DNA of 7,653 bases from CAZFBR01 sp035353495 [NCBI: uncultured bacterium] (GCA_964517215.1 CAZFBR010000174.1:1-7653), one strand, 5' to 3'; shown: positions 1 through 6,295, numbered from the stretch's first letter. Numbers and translations are program-made. The notes: generated by a model not told the origin, from the letters alone.

Positions 1-208
1 CCTCCGCCGCCTGGGCCAACCCCTGCCAGGCGGCGCGGTTCTGCGGATCGGCGCCGGTCACCGCGCGAAACACTTCCATCGCCTCGGCGTACGACTTCAA
101 CGCCAGCAGGGCATTGCCCCGCGCCAGGTCGCGTGCCGTATCCGCCAGCGCCACCCCGGTGAGCAGCAGCAGCACCAGCACTCCGACCGCCGTTCGCATC
201 TTAGTCAT
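1..208 (-). CDS. Exported TPR-repeat protein, N-terminal part (3' end outside window)
   Basis: Only the first 69 residues are present. They form a classic Sec signal peptide: Lys3 and Arg5, a Leu/Val core at 8-19, and VALA before the predicted cleavage after Ala22. A tetratricopeptide repeat follows, with Gly31, Tyr40, Ala43, Phe47, Val50 and Pro55 at TPR consensus spacing (8, 17, 20, 24, 27, 32). The second repeat begins at AAWQGLAQAAE. The start is ATG at 206-208, with AGGAGG 5 nt upstream. The in-frame ATG at 199 would be 14 nt from that site. The start overlaps comF by 8 nt (201-208), so translation is likely coupled. TPR proteins of this kind bind partners in the periplasm or at the envelope; the specific role cannot be told. 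Confidence 0.78.
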   Translation of the reverse strand, partial: MTKMRTAVGVLVLLLLTGVALADTARDLARGNALLALKSYAEAMEVFRAVTGADPQNRAAWQGLAQAAE

Positions 209-866
209 CCCCGCCTCCTCCGGCATACGTTACCGTCGCCACCCAAACCGCCGCCGCACCCGCCGCTTCCAGCGCGGCCCGGCATGCCCGGGTGGTGGTT
301 CCCGTTGTCCACACATCATCAACCAGCAGCAGCCGCTGTCCCGTCACCGCCGCCGCCCGAAACACCCCGCCGGGCAGCGACCGCCGCTGCGACCGCGACC
401 GTCCCACCTGCGACGGCAGCGGGCGGTTCTTGATCAGCGTCTCCGTCAGCGGCAGCTGCCAGCATGCCGCCACCCCCGCCGCCACCCGGGCCGCCTGGTT
501 GTAGCCGCGCGCCCAGCGCCGCCGCCAGTGCAGCGGCACCATCGTCACCGCCCCGGGTCGGCAGACCCCGAGGCGCAGCAGTTCCGCGCCCAGCCAGCCG
601 CCCAGCAGCGGACCCAGCGCATAGCGCCCGCCGTATTTCAGCCGCTTGACCGCGCGGCGCATCAGGCCGCCATGCGGGGCCAGCGCCCAGGCCGCACCGC
701 CCGGCCAGTGTGCCAGCCGCCGCGGCGCAATTTCCCGCCGCAGCCCCGCGCGGCAGCCCGCACACAACTGGCGGTCAGGCGCAGCGTCGACCGCCCCGCC
801 GCACAACTGGCAGGCGGGCGGGGCGAGCAGGTCGAGCAGGGCCGGCCACGCCGCGCCGGCCCTCAT
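201..866 (-). CDS. comF: ComF-family phosphoribosyltransferase
   Basis: Product of 221 aa. The N-terminal zinc ribbon has Cys19-x2-Cys22 and Cys35-x2-Cys38 (ACQLCGG and QLCAGC). Next comes the ComF signature: ALAPHGGLMRRAVKRLKYGG (about 62-81), VPLHWRRRWARGYNQA (the RGxNQ element) and LPSQVGRSRSQRR. The PRPP-binding loop is LLLVDDVWTTGTTTRA. ComF is needed for DNA uptake in several naturally competent bacteria, where it acts in the cytosol in ssDNA handling; its substrate is unresolved. All signature parts are present, so it should be functional. The ATG overlaps the preceding stop (ATGA), with GGAG 5 nt farther upstream. Its presence at the end of an envelope operon may only be a co-transcription accident. 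A role with PRPP-using neighbours is speculation. The Gly-rich tail (AGGGGDD) is not conserved in the family. Confidence 0.9.
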   Translation of the reverse strand: MRAGAAWPALLDLLAPPACQLCGGAVDAAPDRQLCAGCRAGLRREIAPRRLAHWPGGAAWALAPHGGLMRRAVKRLKYGGRYALGPLLGGWLGAELLRLGVCRPGAVTMVPLHWRRRWARGYNQAARVAAGVAACWQLPLTETLIKNRPLPSQVGRSRSQRRSLPGGVFRAAAVTGQRLLLVDDVWTTGTTTRACRAALEAAGAAAVWVATVTYAGGGGDD

Positions 867-2104
867 TCCTGCTCCGTCAGCCGGCGCACTTCACGCACCT
901 GCAGCCGCGCCGACCACAACGCATAGAACCCGATGGCGATCACCGGAAGAATCGACAACAGCCAATAGGCGATGGAAAAACTGGCGCTCACGCTCTTGAA
1001 CTGCGCCAGATCGACCGTCGCGCCGGGCGGCACCACCGTCACCAGCGCAATCAGCGTGGCCACCTGGAACGGGCCCGCCCCGCCGGGCGCCGACGGCACC
1101 GTGATCGCCAGCGAGGTGGCCACCAGCGTCACCGTGGCCGCCACTGCCAGGGTCGTCATGGAGAAGGTAATGCCGAAATCAAACGCCAGCAGCGCGGGGT
1201 AGAGCGCCACCAGCGACAGGAGCCAGATCAGCAGCGTACTGCCGAGAATCAGCAGCAGCCGCCCGGGATGCCGCACCACCGCAATGCCCCGCGAGAAGGA
1301 AAGAAACACTTCCACTCCGCGCTCGATCCGGGCGGGCGGCATCCGCCCGCACAGCAGCCGGCGGGCCATGACCAGCACCCGCTGCTCGGCAAAATGGAGC
1401 AGCAGCATGATCACCAGCGCCCCGCCGAACACCACCAGCCCCGCCAGGCCGGCGTACCGCACCTCCGGACTGACCAGGGGAAAAAAGAGCAGCAGGGCCA
1501 GCAGGAACAGCAGGACCATGATCCCGTCCCAAATCCGCTCCATGACCACAGTGGCGAACGCGGCGCTCTTGCTGATATTCTCCGTCTTGGCAATGGCGTA
1601 CGCGCGCAAAAATTCGCCGGCCCGCGCCGGATACACGCTGTTCCCCCAGAACCCGATCATCAGCGCATCAAAGGAATTCTTGAACGACACCCGCTTGACC
1701 GGCAGGAGCAGCACCTGCCAGCGCACCGCGCGCAGCCAGTACGACAGCAGATAGGGGATCAGCATCATCAGCAGCAGCCCGTGATTGGCCGTGCGCATGG
1801 CCCGCCACGCCGCCCGCGGTTCAATCCAGTCAACCAGCAGCAGCAGGCAGACCGCGGTAAACCCGAACCCCACCCACAGCCGCCCGGAAATCCATGCCCG
1901 CAGCGGGGTCAGGTACCCCACTGCCACCAGGCAGTAAACGGCAATCGTCACCAGATAGAGGGTAACCAGATACGGCGCCGCGCCGCGATAGAGTTTGCAT
2001 CCGCAGAGCAGTGCGGGCAGGAGCAGGCAGCAGGCCACCACCACCGGCTTCCAGCGCTGCCAGGCCGCCCCCATCGCGTCCGCGCGCGGCTCACAATCCG
2101 CCAT
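863..2104 (-). CDS. LPG-synthase transmembrane / UPF0104 flippase-like membrane protein
   Basis: Multipass membrane protein of the family called lysylphosphatidylglycerol synthase TM region (UPF0104), 413 aa from the chosen ATG. Family marks: GNSVYPARAGEFLRAYAIAK (154-173), VVMERIWDG (186-194) and PSAPGGAGPFQ (337-347), the central re-entrant glycine-proline motif. No MprF synthetase domain follows, so it is not a full lysyl-PG synthase. Related proteins near polyprenyl-phosphate sugar genes are proposed lipid or lipid-sugar translocators or membrane glycosyltransferases; the exact role is open. The position directly after the polyprenyl-phosphate phosphoribosyltransferase makes that lipid a plausible substrate. 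Start choice: ATG at 2104 overlaps the previous gene by 14 nt. ATG at 2074 also gives a sound protein with the first membrane helix intact. A GTG at 2128 is less likely. The C-terminus shares ATGA with comF. Confidence 0.78.
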   Translation of the reverse strand: MADCEPRADAMGAAWQRWKPVVVACCLLLPALLCGCKLYRGAAPYLVTLYLVTIAVYCLVAVGYLTPLRAWISGRLWVGFGFTAVCLLLLVDWIEPRAAWRAMRTANHGLLLMMLIPYLLSYWLRAVRWQVLLLPVKRVSFKNSFDALMIGFWGNSVYPARAGEFLRAYAIAKTENISKSAAFATVVMERIWDGIMVLLFLLALLLFFPLVSPEVRYAGLAGLVVFGGALVIMLLLHFAEQRVLVMARRLLCGRMPPARIERGVEVFLSFSRGIAVVRHPGRLLLILGSTLLIWLLSLVALYPALLAFDFGITFSMTTLAVAATVTLVATSLAITVPSAPGGAGPFQVATLIALVTVVPPGATVDLAQFKSVSASFSIAYWLLSILPVIAIGFYALWSARLQVREVRRLTEQE

Positions 2105-2957
2105 AGACCACCGCCAACACCACGACACCCCACAGCACCAGCGCCATCTGCAGCGGACGGTCGGTCAGCACCGCCTGCTCGGGCGCGCCGCCCTGCCCGC
2201 GTTCGAGCAGATAAAAATAGCGGAACAGCCCGTACAGGACAAAGACCAGGGTGTACTTGAGATGATCATTGCCGAAATGCGCCTGCGTCTCATCCGCAAC
2301 GGTATACAGGGCATAGACCACAATCACCGCCGCCGCCACCACGGCCAGCATGCGATCAAGCAGCGCCGGGCTGTACTGCGCCAGCACCGGGCGGTGCGCG
2401 TCCGGCTGCGCCAGCTGCCGCACCTCGCTCAGCCGTTTGGCCAGCGCGATAAACAGCGCCAGCAGGAAGGTGGCCAGCAGCAGCCAGTGCGAACAGCTCA
2501 CCCCGACCGCCGCCGCACCCGCGAACGCGCGCAGGGCGAACCCCGCGGCGATCGTCATCACGTCGATCACCACCAGCTGCTTCAGGCGCAGCGAATAGCC
2601 CAGCATCAGCCCGCCGTACGCGGCCAGCGCCGCGAGGAAGGCGGGCGGCAGCAGCAGCGCCAGCGCCACCGCCGCCAGCAGCGACACCGCGCCAAAGAGC
2701 ACCGCCGAACCGGGCGCAATCTCCCCGCTCGCCACCGGGCGCAGCCGCTTCAGCGGATGCAGCCGGTCGCGCGCCGCATCACGCACATCATTCAGCGCGT
2801 AGATCCCCCCCGCCGCCAGGCAGAACGCGGTCACCGCCAGCCCCGCCGCCTGCAGCGCCTCCGGGGTCAGCAGCCGCTGGCCGAACACCGCACCCGCAAG
2901 CACAAACAGGTTCTTGATCCATTGCGACGGCCGCCATAACCGCAGATAGGCGCGCAT
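2091..2957 (-). CDS. UbiA-family polyprenyl-phosphate phosphoribosyltransferase (DPPR synthase-like)
   Basis: Membrane prenyltransferase-fold protein, 288 aa. In characterised relatives (mycobacterial Rv3806c), the enzyme joins PRPP to decaprenyl phosphate. The product is the precursor of the arabinofuranose donor for cell wall arabinan. Sequence: LRLWRPSQWIKNLFVLAG at the N-terminus; motif 1 ALNDVRDAARDRLHPLKRLRP (55-74) with Asp57, Asp60, Asp64, His67, Lys70 and Arg73; motif 2 YSLRLKQLVVIDV (121-133) followed by AAGFALRAFAGA. The HPxKxxRP extension and the YSxRLK form of motif 2 separate this group from ordinary UbiA quinone-pathway enzymes. About eight membrane segments are expected. I chose the ATG at 2957 (4 nt after the previous stop, at the start of homology) over a GTG at 3011 that would overlap the preceding gene by 50 nt. 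The product with undecaprenyl phosphate in this organism is inferred. Confidence 0.85.
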   Translation of the reverse strand: MRAYLRLWRPSQWIKNLFVLAGAVFGQRLLTPEALQAAGLAVTAFCLAAGGIYALNDVRDAARDRLHPLKRLRPVASGEIAPGSAVLFGAVSLLAAVALALLLPPAFLAALAAYGGLMLGYSLRLKQLVVIDVMTIAAGFALRAFAGAAAVGVSCSHWLLLATFLLALFIALAKRLSEVRQLAQPDAHRPVLAQYSPALLDRMLAVVAAAVIVVYALYTVADETQAHFGNDHLKYTLVFVLYGLFRYFYLLERGQGGAPEQAVLTDRPLQMALVLWGVVVLAVVYGGL

Positions 2958-2961
2958 GCGC

Positions 2962-4047
2962 TTACTTGTGCGGCGGGGCGGCGTTGGCGCCGTTGTCCGG
3001 CCGGTTGGCACTCGCCCGTTCGAGCAGCACCACCACCGCGAAGAGCATCAGGGTATGCAGCAGCACCAGCAGGGCGTCGCGCGCGGCCAGCTTGGGCAGC
3101 AGCGTCGCCGTCACCCCGACCGCAAAGGTCAGCAGGTAAATCGTCAGCACCGCCTGTTTCACGGTCATGCCGAGATTGACCAGCCGGTGCGAAAAATGGC
3201 GCTTGTCCGCGGTAAAAATCGAAATCCCCGCCGCCGCACGCATCGCCATGACCGACAGCGTGTCGAAAATCGGCACCGCAAGGATGAGCAGGGGAATGAT
3301 CACCGGCAGATGGCGCAGCTGGCTGACCGACAGGTAATTGCCCATCACCGCCAGCGCCGCCATCAGGAACCCGAGCACCAGCGAGCCCGCATCGCCCATG
3401 AATACCCGCGCCGGCGTAAAATTGTAGCGCAGATACCCCGCCGCGCTCCCCGCCAGCAGCATGGCGATCAGTCCGAGAAACTCCTGCTGCTGGTCGGCAA
3501 AGACCATGGCGAACAGCGCCGCCGCGATCGCCGCCACCCCCGCGGACAGGCCGTCCATATTGTCCAGCAGGTTGAACGAGTTGGTGATCGCCACCACCCA
3601 CAGCACCGTGAAGAGATAGGAAATCAGGGGCACATTCACGAACAGCACCACTTTGACCCCGCTCACAAAAAGAATGCTCGCGGCGATAATCTGGCAGGCG
3701 AACTTGGCCCGCACCGACAGGCCGCGGATGTCGTCGTACAACCCGGTCAGGAACATCAGCAGCCCGCCCAGCAGCAGACCGAGCAGCTGCTGGCGCAATG
3801 CCGGCGATACCGCTTCGCCGACCAGCACCGCCGCGATCGGCGGCAGCAGCACCAGCAGGGTGAGCACGGTGAAGGTGCCCCAGATGGCCAGTCCGCCCAG
3901 CAGCGGCTTGACCACCCGGTGCATCTTGCGCTCGTTCGGACGGTCTATGATGCGCAGCCGGATGGCCAGGCGGATGCACCAGGGGGTCACCAGCATCGAC
4001 ACCAGCCCCGCCAGCAAGCCAGCCGCGAGATAATGCGTCAGGGTCAT
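2962..4047 (-). CDS. wecA: Polyprenyl-phosphate N-acetylhexosamine-1-phosphate transferase (WecA/TagO/MraY family)
   Basis: Integral membrane enzyme that moves a sugar 1-phosphate from a UDP-sugar onto undecaprenyl phosphate, the first step of lipid-linked glycan assembly. The product has 361 aa with about ten or more membrane segments. The family marks appear in order: DRPNERKMHRVVKPLLGG (35-52); GLYDDIRGLS with the Asp105-Asp106 metal pair; NSFNLLDNMDGLSAG (156-170); PARVFMGDAGS (212-222, Asp219 catalytic region); and DKRHFSHRL (281-289), the histidine-rich cytosolic loop. That loop is WecA/TagO-like rather than MraY-like. The sugar is probably GlcNAc-1-P but cannot be proven here. It starts 4 nt after the dehydrogenase stop with no Shine-Dalgarno, implying translational coupling. 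The C-terminal tail (345-361) is hydrophilic and not conserved. The symbol is by resemblance only. Confidence 0.87.
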   Translation of the reverse strand: MTLTHYLAAGLLAGLVSMLVTPWCIRLAIRLRIIDRPNERKMHRVVKPLLGGLAIWGTFTVLTLLVLLPPIAAVLVGEAVSPALRQQLLGLLLGGLLMFLTGLYDDIRGLSVRAKFACQIIAASILFVSGVKVVLFVNVPLISYLFTVLWVVAITNSFNLLDNMDGLSAGVAAIAAALFAMVFADQQQEFLGLIAMLLAGSAAGYLRYNFTPARVFMGDAGSLVLGFLMAALAVMGNYLSVSQLRHLPVIIPLLILAVPIFDTLSVMAMRAAAGISIFTADKRHFSHRLVNLGMTVKQAVLTIYLLTFAVGVTATLLPKLAARDALLVLLHTLMLFAVVVLLERASANRPDNGANAAPPHK

Positions 4048-4051
4048 CGCA

Positions 4052-5344
4052 TCACAGCAGGACGATCTTCGCGCGACCGCGCTTCACGTTCTTCGTCGCA
4101 TTGCGCGTGTCAACCACCAGCCTCGCCAGCGCCACCACCTGCGCAAAGTCGTAATCGGTGTGGTCCGTGGCAATCACCACGCAGTCCTGCGCCCGCAGCA
4201 GGGCGGGCGTCAGTTTCACCGACTTCAGTCCCGCCGCCGCCGGCACATACGGATCGTTGTAGCTCACCTTCGCCCCGCGCTGTCGCAGCAGGTGAATGAC
4301 CTCGAGCGCCGGCGATTCGCGCTGGTCGTCGATATTGCGCTTGTAGGCGACCCCCAGCACCAGCACCCGACTGCCGTTGACGCTCTTCTTCCGGTCGTTC
4401 AGCGCCGTCGCCACCTTTTCCACCACATATTCGGGCATTTTGCTGTTGATCTCGCCCGCCAGCTCGATGAACCGCGCATTAAAATCAAGCGTCTTCGCCT
4501 TCCACGACAGGTAAAACGGATCGATGGGGATGCAATGCCCGCCCAAGCCCGGACCCGGGTAGAACGGCATGAACCCGAACGGTTTGGTCGCCGCCGCGTC
4601 AATCACTTCCCAGACATTGATCCCGAACCGGTCGCAGAGCTGCGCCATTTCATTGGCCATGCCGATGTTGATGCTGCGGAAGGTGTTTTCCAGCAGCTTC
4701 ACCATTTCCGCCGCCGAGGGCGACGACACCCGCACCACCGTGTCGACGGCAAGGCGGTACAGCTCCGCCGCCGCCGCGGTGCAGGCAGGGGTCAGCCCGC
4801 CCACCACCTTGGGCGTGTTGCGCGTGTTGAATTTCGGGTTGTCCGGGTCCACCCGTTCAGGCGAAAAAGCGAGATGGAAATCCTTGCCCGCCTTGAGGCC
4901 CGTCTGTTCCTCGAGAATGGCCTGCACGATTTCCTCGGTGGTCCCCGGATAGGTTGTCGATTCAAGAATGATCAGCTGCCCGCGCTGCAGGTACTTGGCG
5001 ATCTCCTGCACCGCGCTGACAATATAGGAAACGTCGGGGTCCTTGGTTTTGCGCAGCGGCGTCGGCACGCAAATGTTGACGGTATCCAGCTTGCGGATCA
5101 CCGAAAAATCGGTGGTTGCAAACAGTTTCTTTTCCGCCTTGAGCCGCTGCACCTTCGCCGTGGGCACGTCCTGGATGTACGAGATCCCGCGCTGCACGCT
5201 GTGCACCTTGCGCGCGTCAACGTCGATGCCGTACACCGTTGCCCCGCCCTCGGCAAACTCCACCGCCAGCGGCAGCCCGACGTAACCGAGCCCGATAACC
5301 CCGCATTTCACCTGCCGTTTGCTGATCTTCTCAATGAGTTTCAT
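4052..5344 (-). CDS. wbpA: UDP-N-acetyl-D-glucosamine 6-dehydrogenase, WbpA family nucleotide-sugar dehydrogenase
   Basis: Oxidises C6 of a UDP-hexose (by family, UDP-GlcNAc to UDP-GlcNAc uronic acid) in two NAD+-dependent steps in the cytosol, feeding O-antigen or capsule synthesis. The product has 430 aa, close to the length of Pseudomonas WbpA. The Rossmann motif GLGYVG is at 18-23, with acidic Asp41 after GI. ESTTYPGTTEE (128-138) and SPERVDPDNP (161-170) are typical of this subfamily rather than of UDP-glucose dehydrogenase. Conserved Lys216 and Asn220 lie in MVKLLEN. The catalytic Cys271 and Asp275 lie in GGHCIPIDPFYLSWKA. The C-terminal NAD-binding-like domain starts near 324 (SRVLVLGVAYKRNIDDQRESP). 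The ATG has GGAAGG 6 nt upstream and overlaps smr by 14 nt. The exact sugar (GlcNAc or ManNAc) is inferred from resemblance. Confidence 0.88.
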   Translation of the reverse strand: MKLIEKISKRQVKCGVIGLGYVGLPLAVEFAEGGATVYGIDVDARKVHSVQRGISYIQDVPTAKVQRLKAEKKLFATTDFSVIRKLDTVNICVPTPLRKTKDPDVSYIVSAVQEIAKYLQRGQLIILESTTYPGTTEEIVQAILEEQTGLKAGKDFHLAFSPERVDPDNPKFNTRNTPKVVGGLTPACTAAAAELYRLAVDTVVRVSSPSAAEMVKLLENTFRSINIGMANEMAQLCDRFGINVWEVIDAAATKPFGFMPFYPGPGLGGHCIPIDPFYLSWKAKTLDFNARFIELAGEINSKMPEYVVEKVATALNDRKKSVNGSRVLVLGVAYKRNIDDQRESPALEVIHLLRQRGAKVSYNDPYVPAAAGLKSVKLTPALLRAQDCVVIATDHTDYDFAQVVALARLVVDTRNATKNVKRGRAKIVLL

Positions 5345-5816
5345 GCTGTCCCTTCCTCGGTTGCAGGGTGACGATGGTCACCCCGGTATCGCCTTCACCG
5401 TACCAGCCGCGGCGAAACGCCGCGACCAGCGGATGCTCTCCCAAATACTCGTCCAGCCAGCGCTGCAGCGCGCCGCTCCCCTTGCCGTGCACCAGCCGCA
5501 CCAGGCCCGCCCCGTCGAGGAAAGCCCGGTTGAGAAACGTCTCCGCGACCGGCCGCGCCGCGTCGACCGTCAGGCCGTGCAGGTCAAGCTGGACCGCCGC
5601 CGCACTGCGCCAATGCACCCGCACCCGCGGCGCGACCGGTATCACCGGGTCCGGCGGCGTCACCGGCGACAACTCAGCGGCCGGACAGATTACCCGCAGG
5701 CCGTCCGTGACGATTTCCCAGCCGTCCGCGTGTTCCGCCCCCACCTCGCCCACCAGGCCGAGCGGCGCCACCCGCACCCATGCGCCCGGTCGCGGACGCC
5801 AGGGAGTGTCCTGCAT
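5331..5816 (-). CDS. KOW-Smr domain protein resembling the isolated C-terminal tail of MutS2
   Basis: The product has 161 aa. Residues about 9-50 (RPGAWVRVAPLGLVGEV, then DGLRVICPAAEL) match the small beta-barrel (KOW-like) region before the Smr domain in MutS2. Residues 76-153 are an Smr domain. It has LDLHG at 77-81, the helix VDAARPVAETFLNRAF, VRLVHGKGSGAL at 106-117 and GEGDTGVTIVTL at 140-151. Smr domains bind or cut nucleic acid; in bacterial MutS2 and its relatives they act on branched DNA, or on mRNA and stalled/collided ribosomes. The MutS core and ATPase are absent, and the upstream DNA encodes an unrelated lipoprotein. This is therefore a standalone protein, not a visible fragment of mutS2. 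The last 14 nt overlap the next gene. The ribosome site is weak, so coupling to the upstream stop 6 nt away is likely. Confidence 0.85.
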   Translation of the reverse strand: MQDTPWRPRPGAWVRVAPLGLVGEVGAEHADGWEIVTDGLRVICPAAELSPVTPPDPVIPVAPRVRVHWRSAAAVQLDLHGLTVDAARPVAETFLNRAFLDGAGLVRLVHGKGSGALQRWLDEYLGEHPLVAAFRRGWYGEGDTGVTIVTLQPRKGQHETH

Positions 5817-5822
5817 GCGCCG

Positions 5823-6251
5823 TCAGGCGGGATCGCGCAGCGCGACGATTTTCCAGCCGGCGGCGGTGCGGGCCAGAGTGAACGCCACCGGCATGGCCAC
5901 CGTCAGCGAATCGCCGTTGGTGAATTGCAGGGTGCGGGTTTCCGTCACCGCCACCCGCCAGGTGTCTGTCCCGTCAGCCGTCGCCGCCGTCACCACCGGA
6001 CTGATCCGGCACGCCGCCACCGCCGCAAAAATCTCCGCATAATAGTCCGGTCCGGGCAACCCCGGCACGTCGCCGGCAAACGTGGCGCGGATGGCCGCAG
6101 CGTCGCGCTGTTCCCATCCCGCCTGATACGCCGCCAGCACCGCCGCCGGTTCCTCCGGCAAGCCGCGCCAATGCTCCTGCGCCCCGCATGAGCAGCCCGC
6201 CAACAGCAGACCCAATAGCATACACCACCACCTGCAACAGGAGCCACTCAT
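5823..6251 (-). CDS. Small lipoprotein with an NTF2/SnoaL-like domain, function unknown
   Basis: The product has 142 aa. The N-terminus is a lipoprotein signal peptide: one Arg at 7, a hydrophobic stretch at 8-18 and the lipobox LLAGC with the lipidation site at Cys20. The mature part is about 120 aa. Its opening helix VLAAYQAGWEQRDAAAIRATF, followed by a YYAEIF segment and alternating strands ending in AFTLARTAAGWKIVALRD, fits the NTF2-like fold. That fold binds small ligands or serves as a structural module. No catalytic residue can be assigned. An in-frame TAA lies 4 codons upstream of the ATG, so the start is either Met1 or Met11. Met1 has no Shine-Dalgarno and is nearly leaderless. Met11 has AGGTGG 6 nt upstream but would leave a 9-residue signal peptide without positive charge. 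It is the first gene of the operon, 6 nt before the Smr gene. Confidence 0.68.
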   Translation of the reverse strand: MSGSCCRWWCMLLGLLLAGCSCGAQEHWRGLPEEPAAVLAAYQAGWEQRDAAAIRATFAGDVPGLPGPDYYAEIFAAVAACRISPVVTAATADGTDTWRVAVTETRTLQFTNGDSLTVAMPVAFTLARTAAGWKIVALRDPA

Positions 6252-6259
6252 AATAGTTG

Positions 6260-6289
6260 ATTATACCATTATTGCCGCGTCAGCGGCAA
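6260..6289 (-). promoter_or_regulatory. Sigma70-type promoter for the eight-gene envelope operon
   Basis: On the minus strand, TTGCCG (6289-6284; 4 of 6 to TTGACA) is followed by an 18-bp spacer and a perfect TATAAT (6265-6260). A TGG immediately precedes it, giving an extended -10 (TGnTATAAT). This is the only conspicuous AT-rich island in an otherwise very GC-rich stretch and lies between two genes. Only 8 nt separate the -10 box from the ATG at 6251. Transcription starting about 7 nt after the box would give a leader of 0-3 nt. Confidence 0.72.
6272..6289. repeat. Perfect inverted repeat overlapping the -35 region of the lipoprotein operon promoter
   Basis: Plus-strand ttgccgc (6272-6278) and gcggcaa (6283-6289) form a 7-bp perfect dyad with a 4-bp centre (gtca). 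It covers the -35 hexamer and most of the spacer of the minus-strand promoter at 6260-6289. It could be a repressor or activator operator, or the terminal hairpin of the rnc transcript. No U-run follows on the minus strand, which favours an operator slightly. Confidence 0.5.
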
Positions 6290-6295
6290 GGGGAA

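Noticed and set aside
167-180. Short CAG-type triplet runs (also near 1480-1510 and 2470-2490)
   Set aside because: These encode Leu/Ala codons of membrane and signal segments on the minus strand (CTG, GCG) and vary in length. They are codon bias, not a true tandem repeat.
2105-2128. Upstream GTG start for the UPF0104 gene
   Set aside because: It extends deeper into the UbiA-like gene with no clear ribosome site, and the ATGs at 2104 and 2074 are better starts.
710-2260. Long plus-strand open frame of 516 codons opposite the comF and flippase genes
   Set aside because: Composition is dominated by Arg, Gln, Pro and His with no recognisable domain. It is antisense to genes with clear family motifs, as expected from GC-rich codon use on the other strand.
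2958-3011. Upstream GTG start for the UbiA-like gene
   Set aside because: It would add 18 Arg/Thr/Pro-rich residues and overlap the WecA-like gene by 50 nt. Family homology starts at the ATG at 2957, which is 4 nt after the previous stop.
2956-4299. Plus-strand open frame of 447 codons opposite the WecA-like gene
   Set aside because: It is very rich in Gln, His and Arg without motifs, and antisense to a gene with all WecA family marks. It is a shadow frame.
4160-5371. Plus-strand open frame of 403 codons opposite the dehydrogenase
   Set aside because: It is a Arg/His-rich shadow of wbpA with no domain or ribosome site of note.
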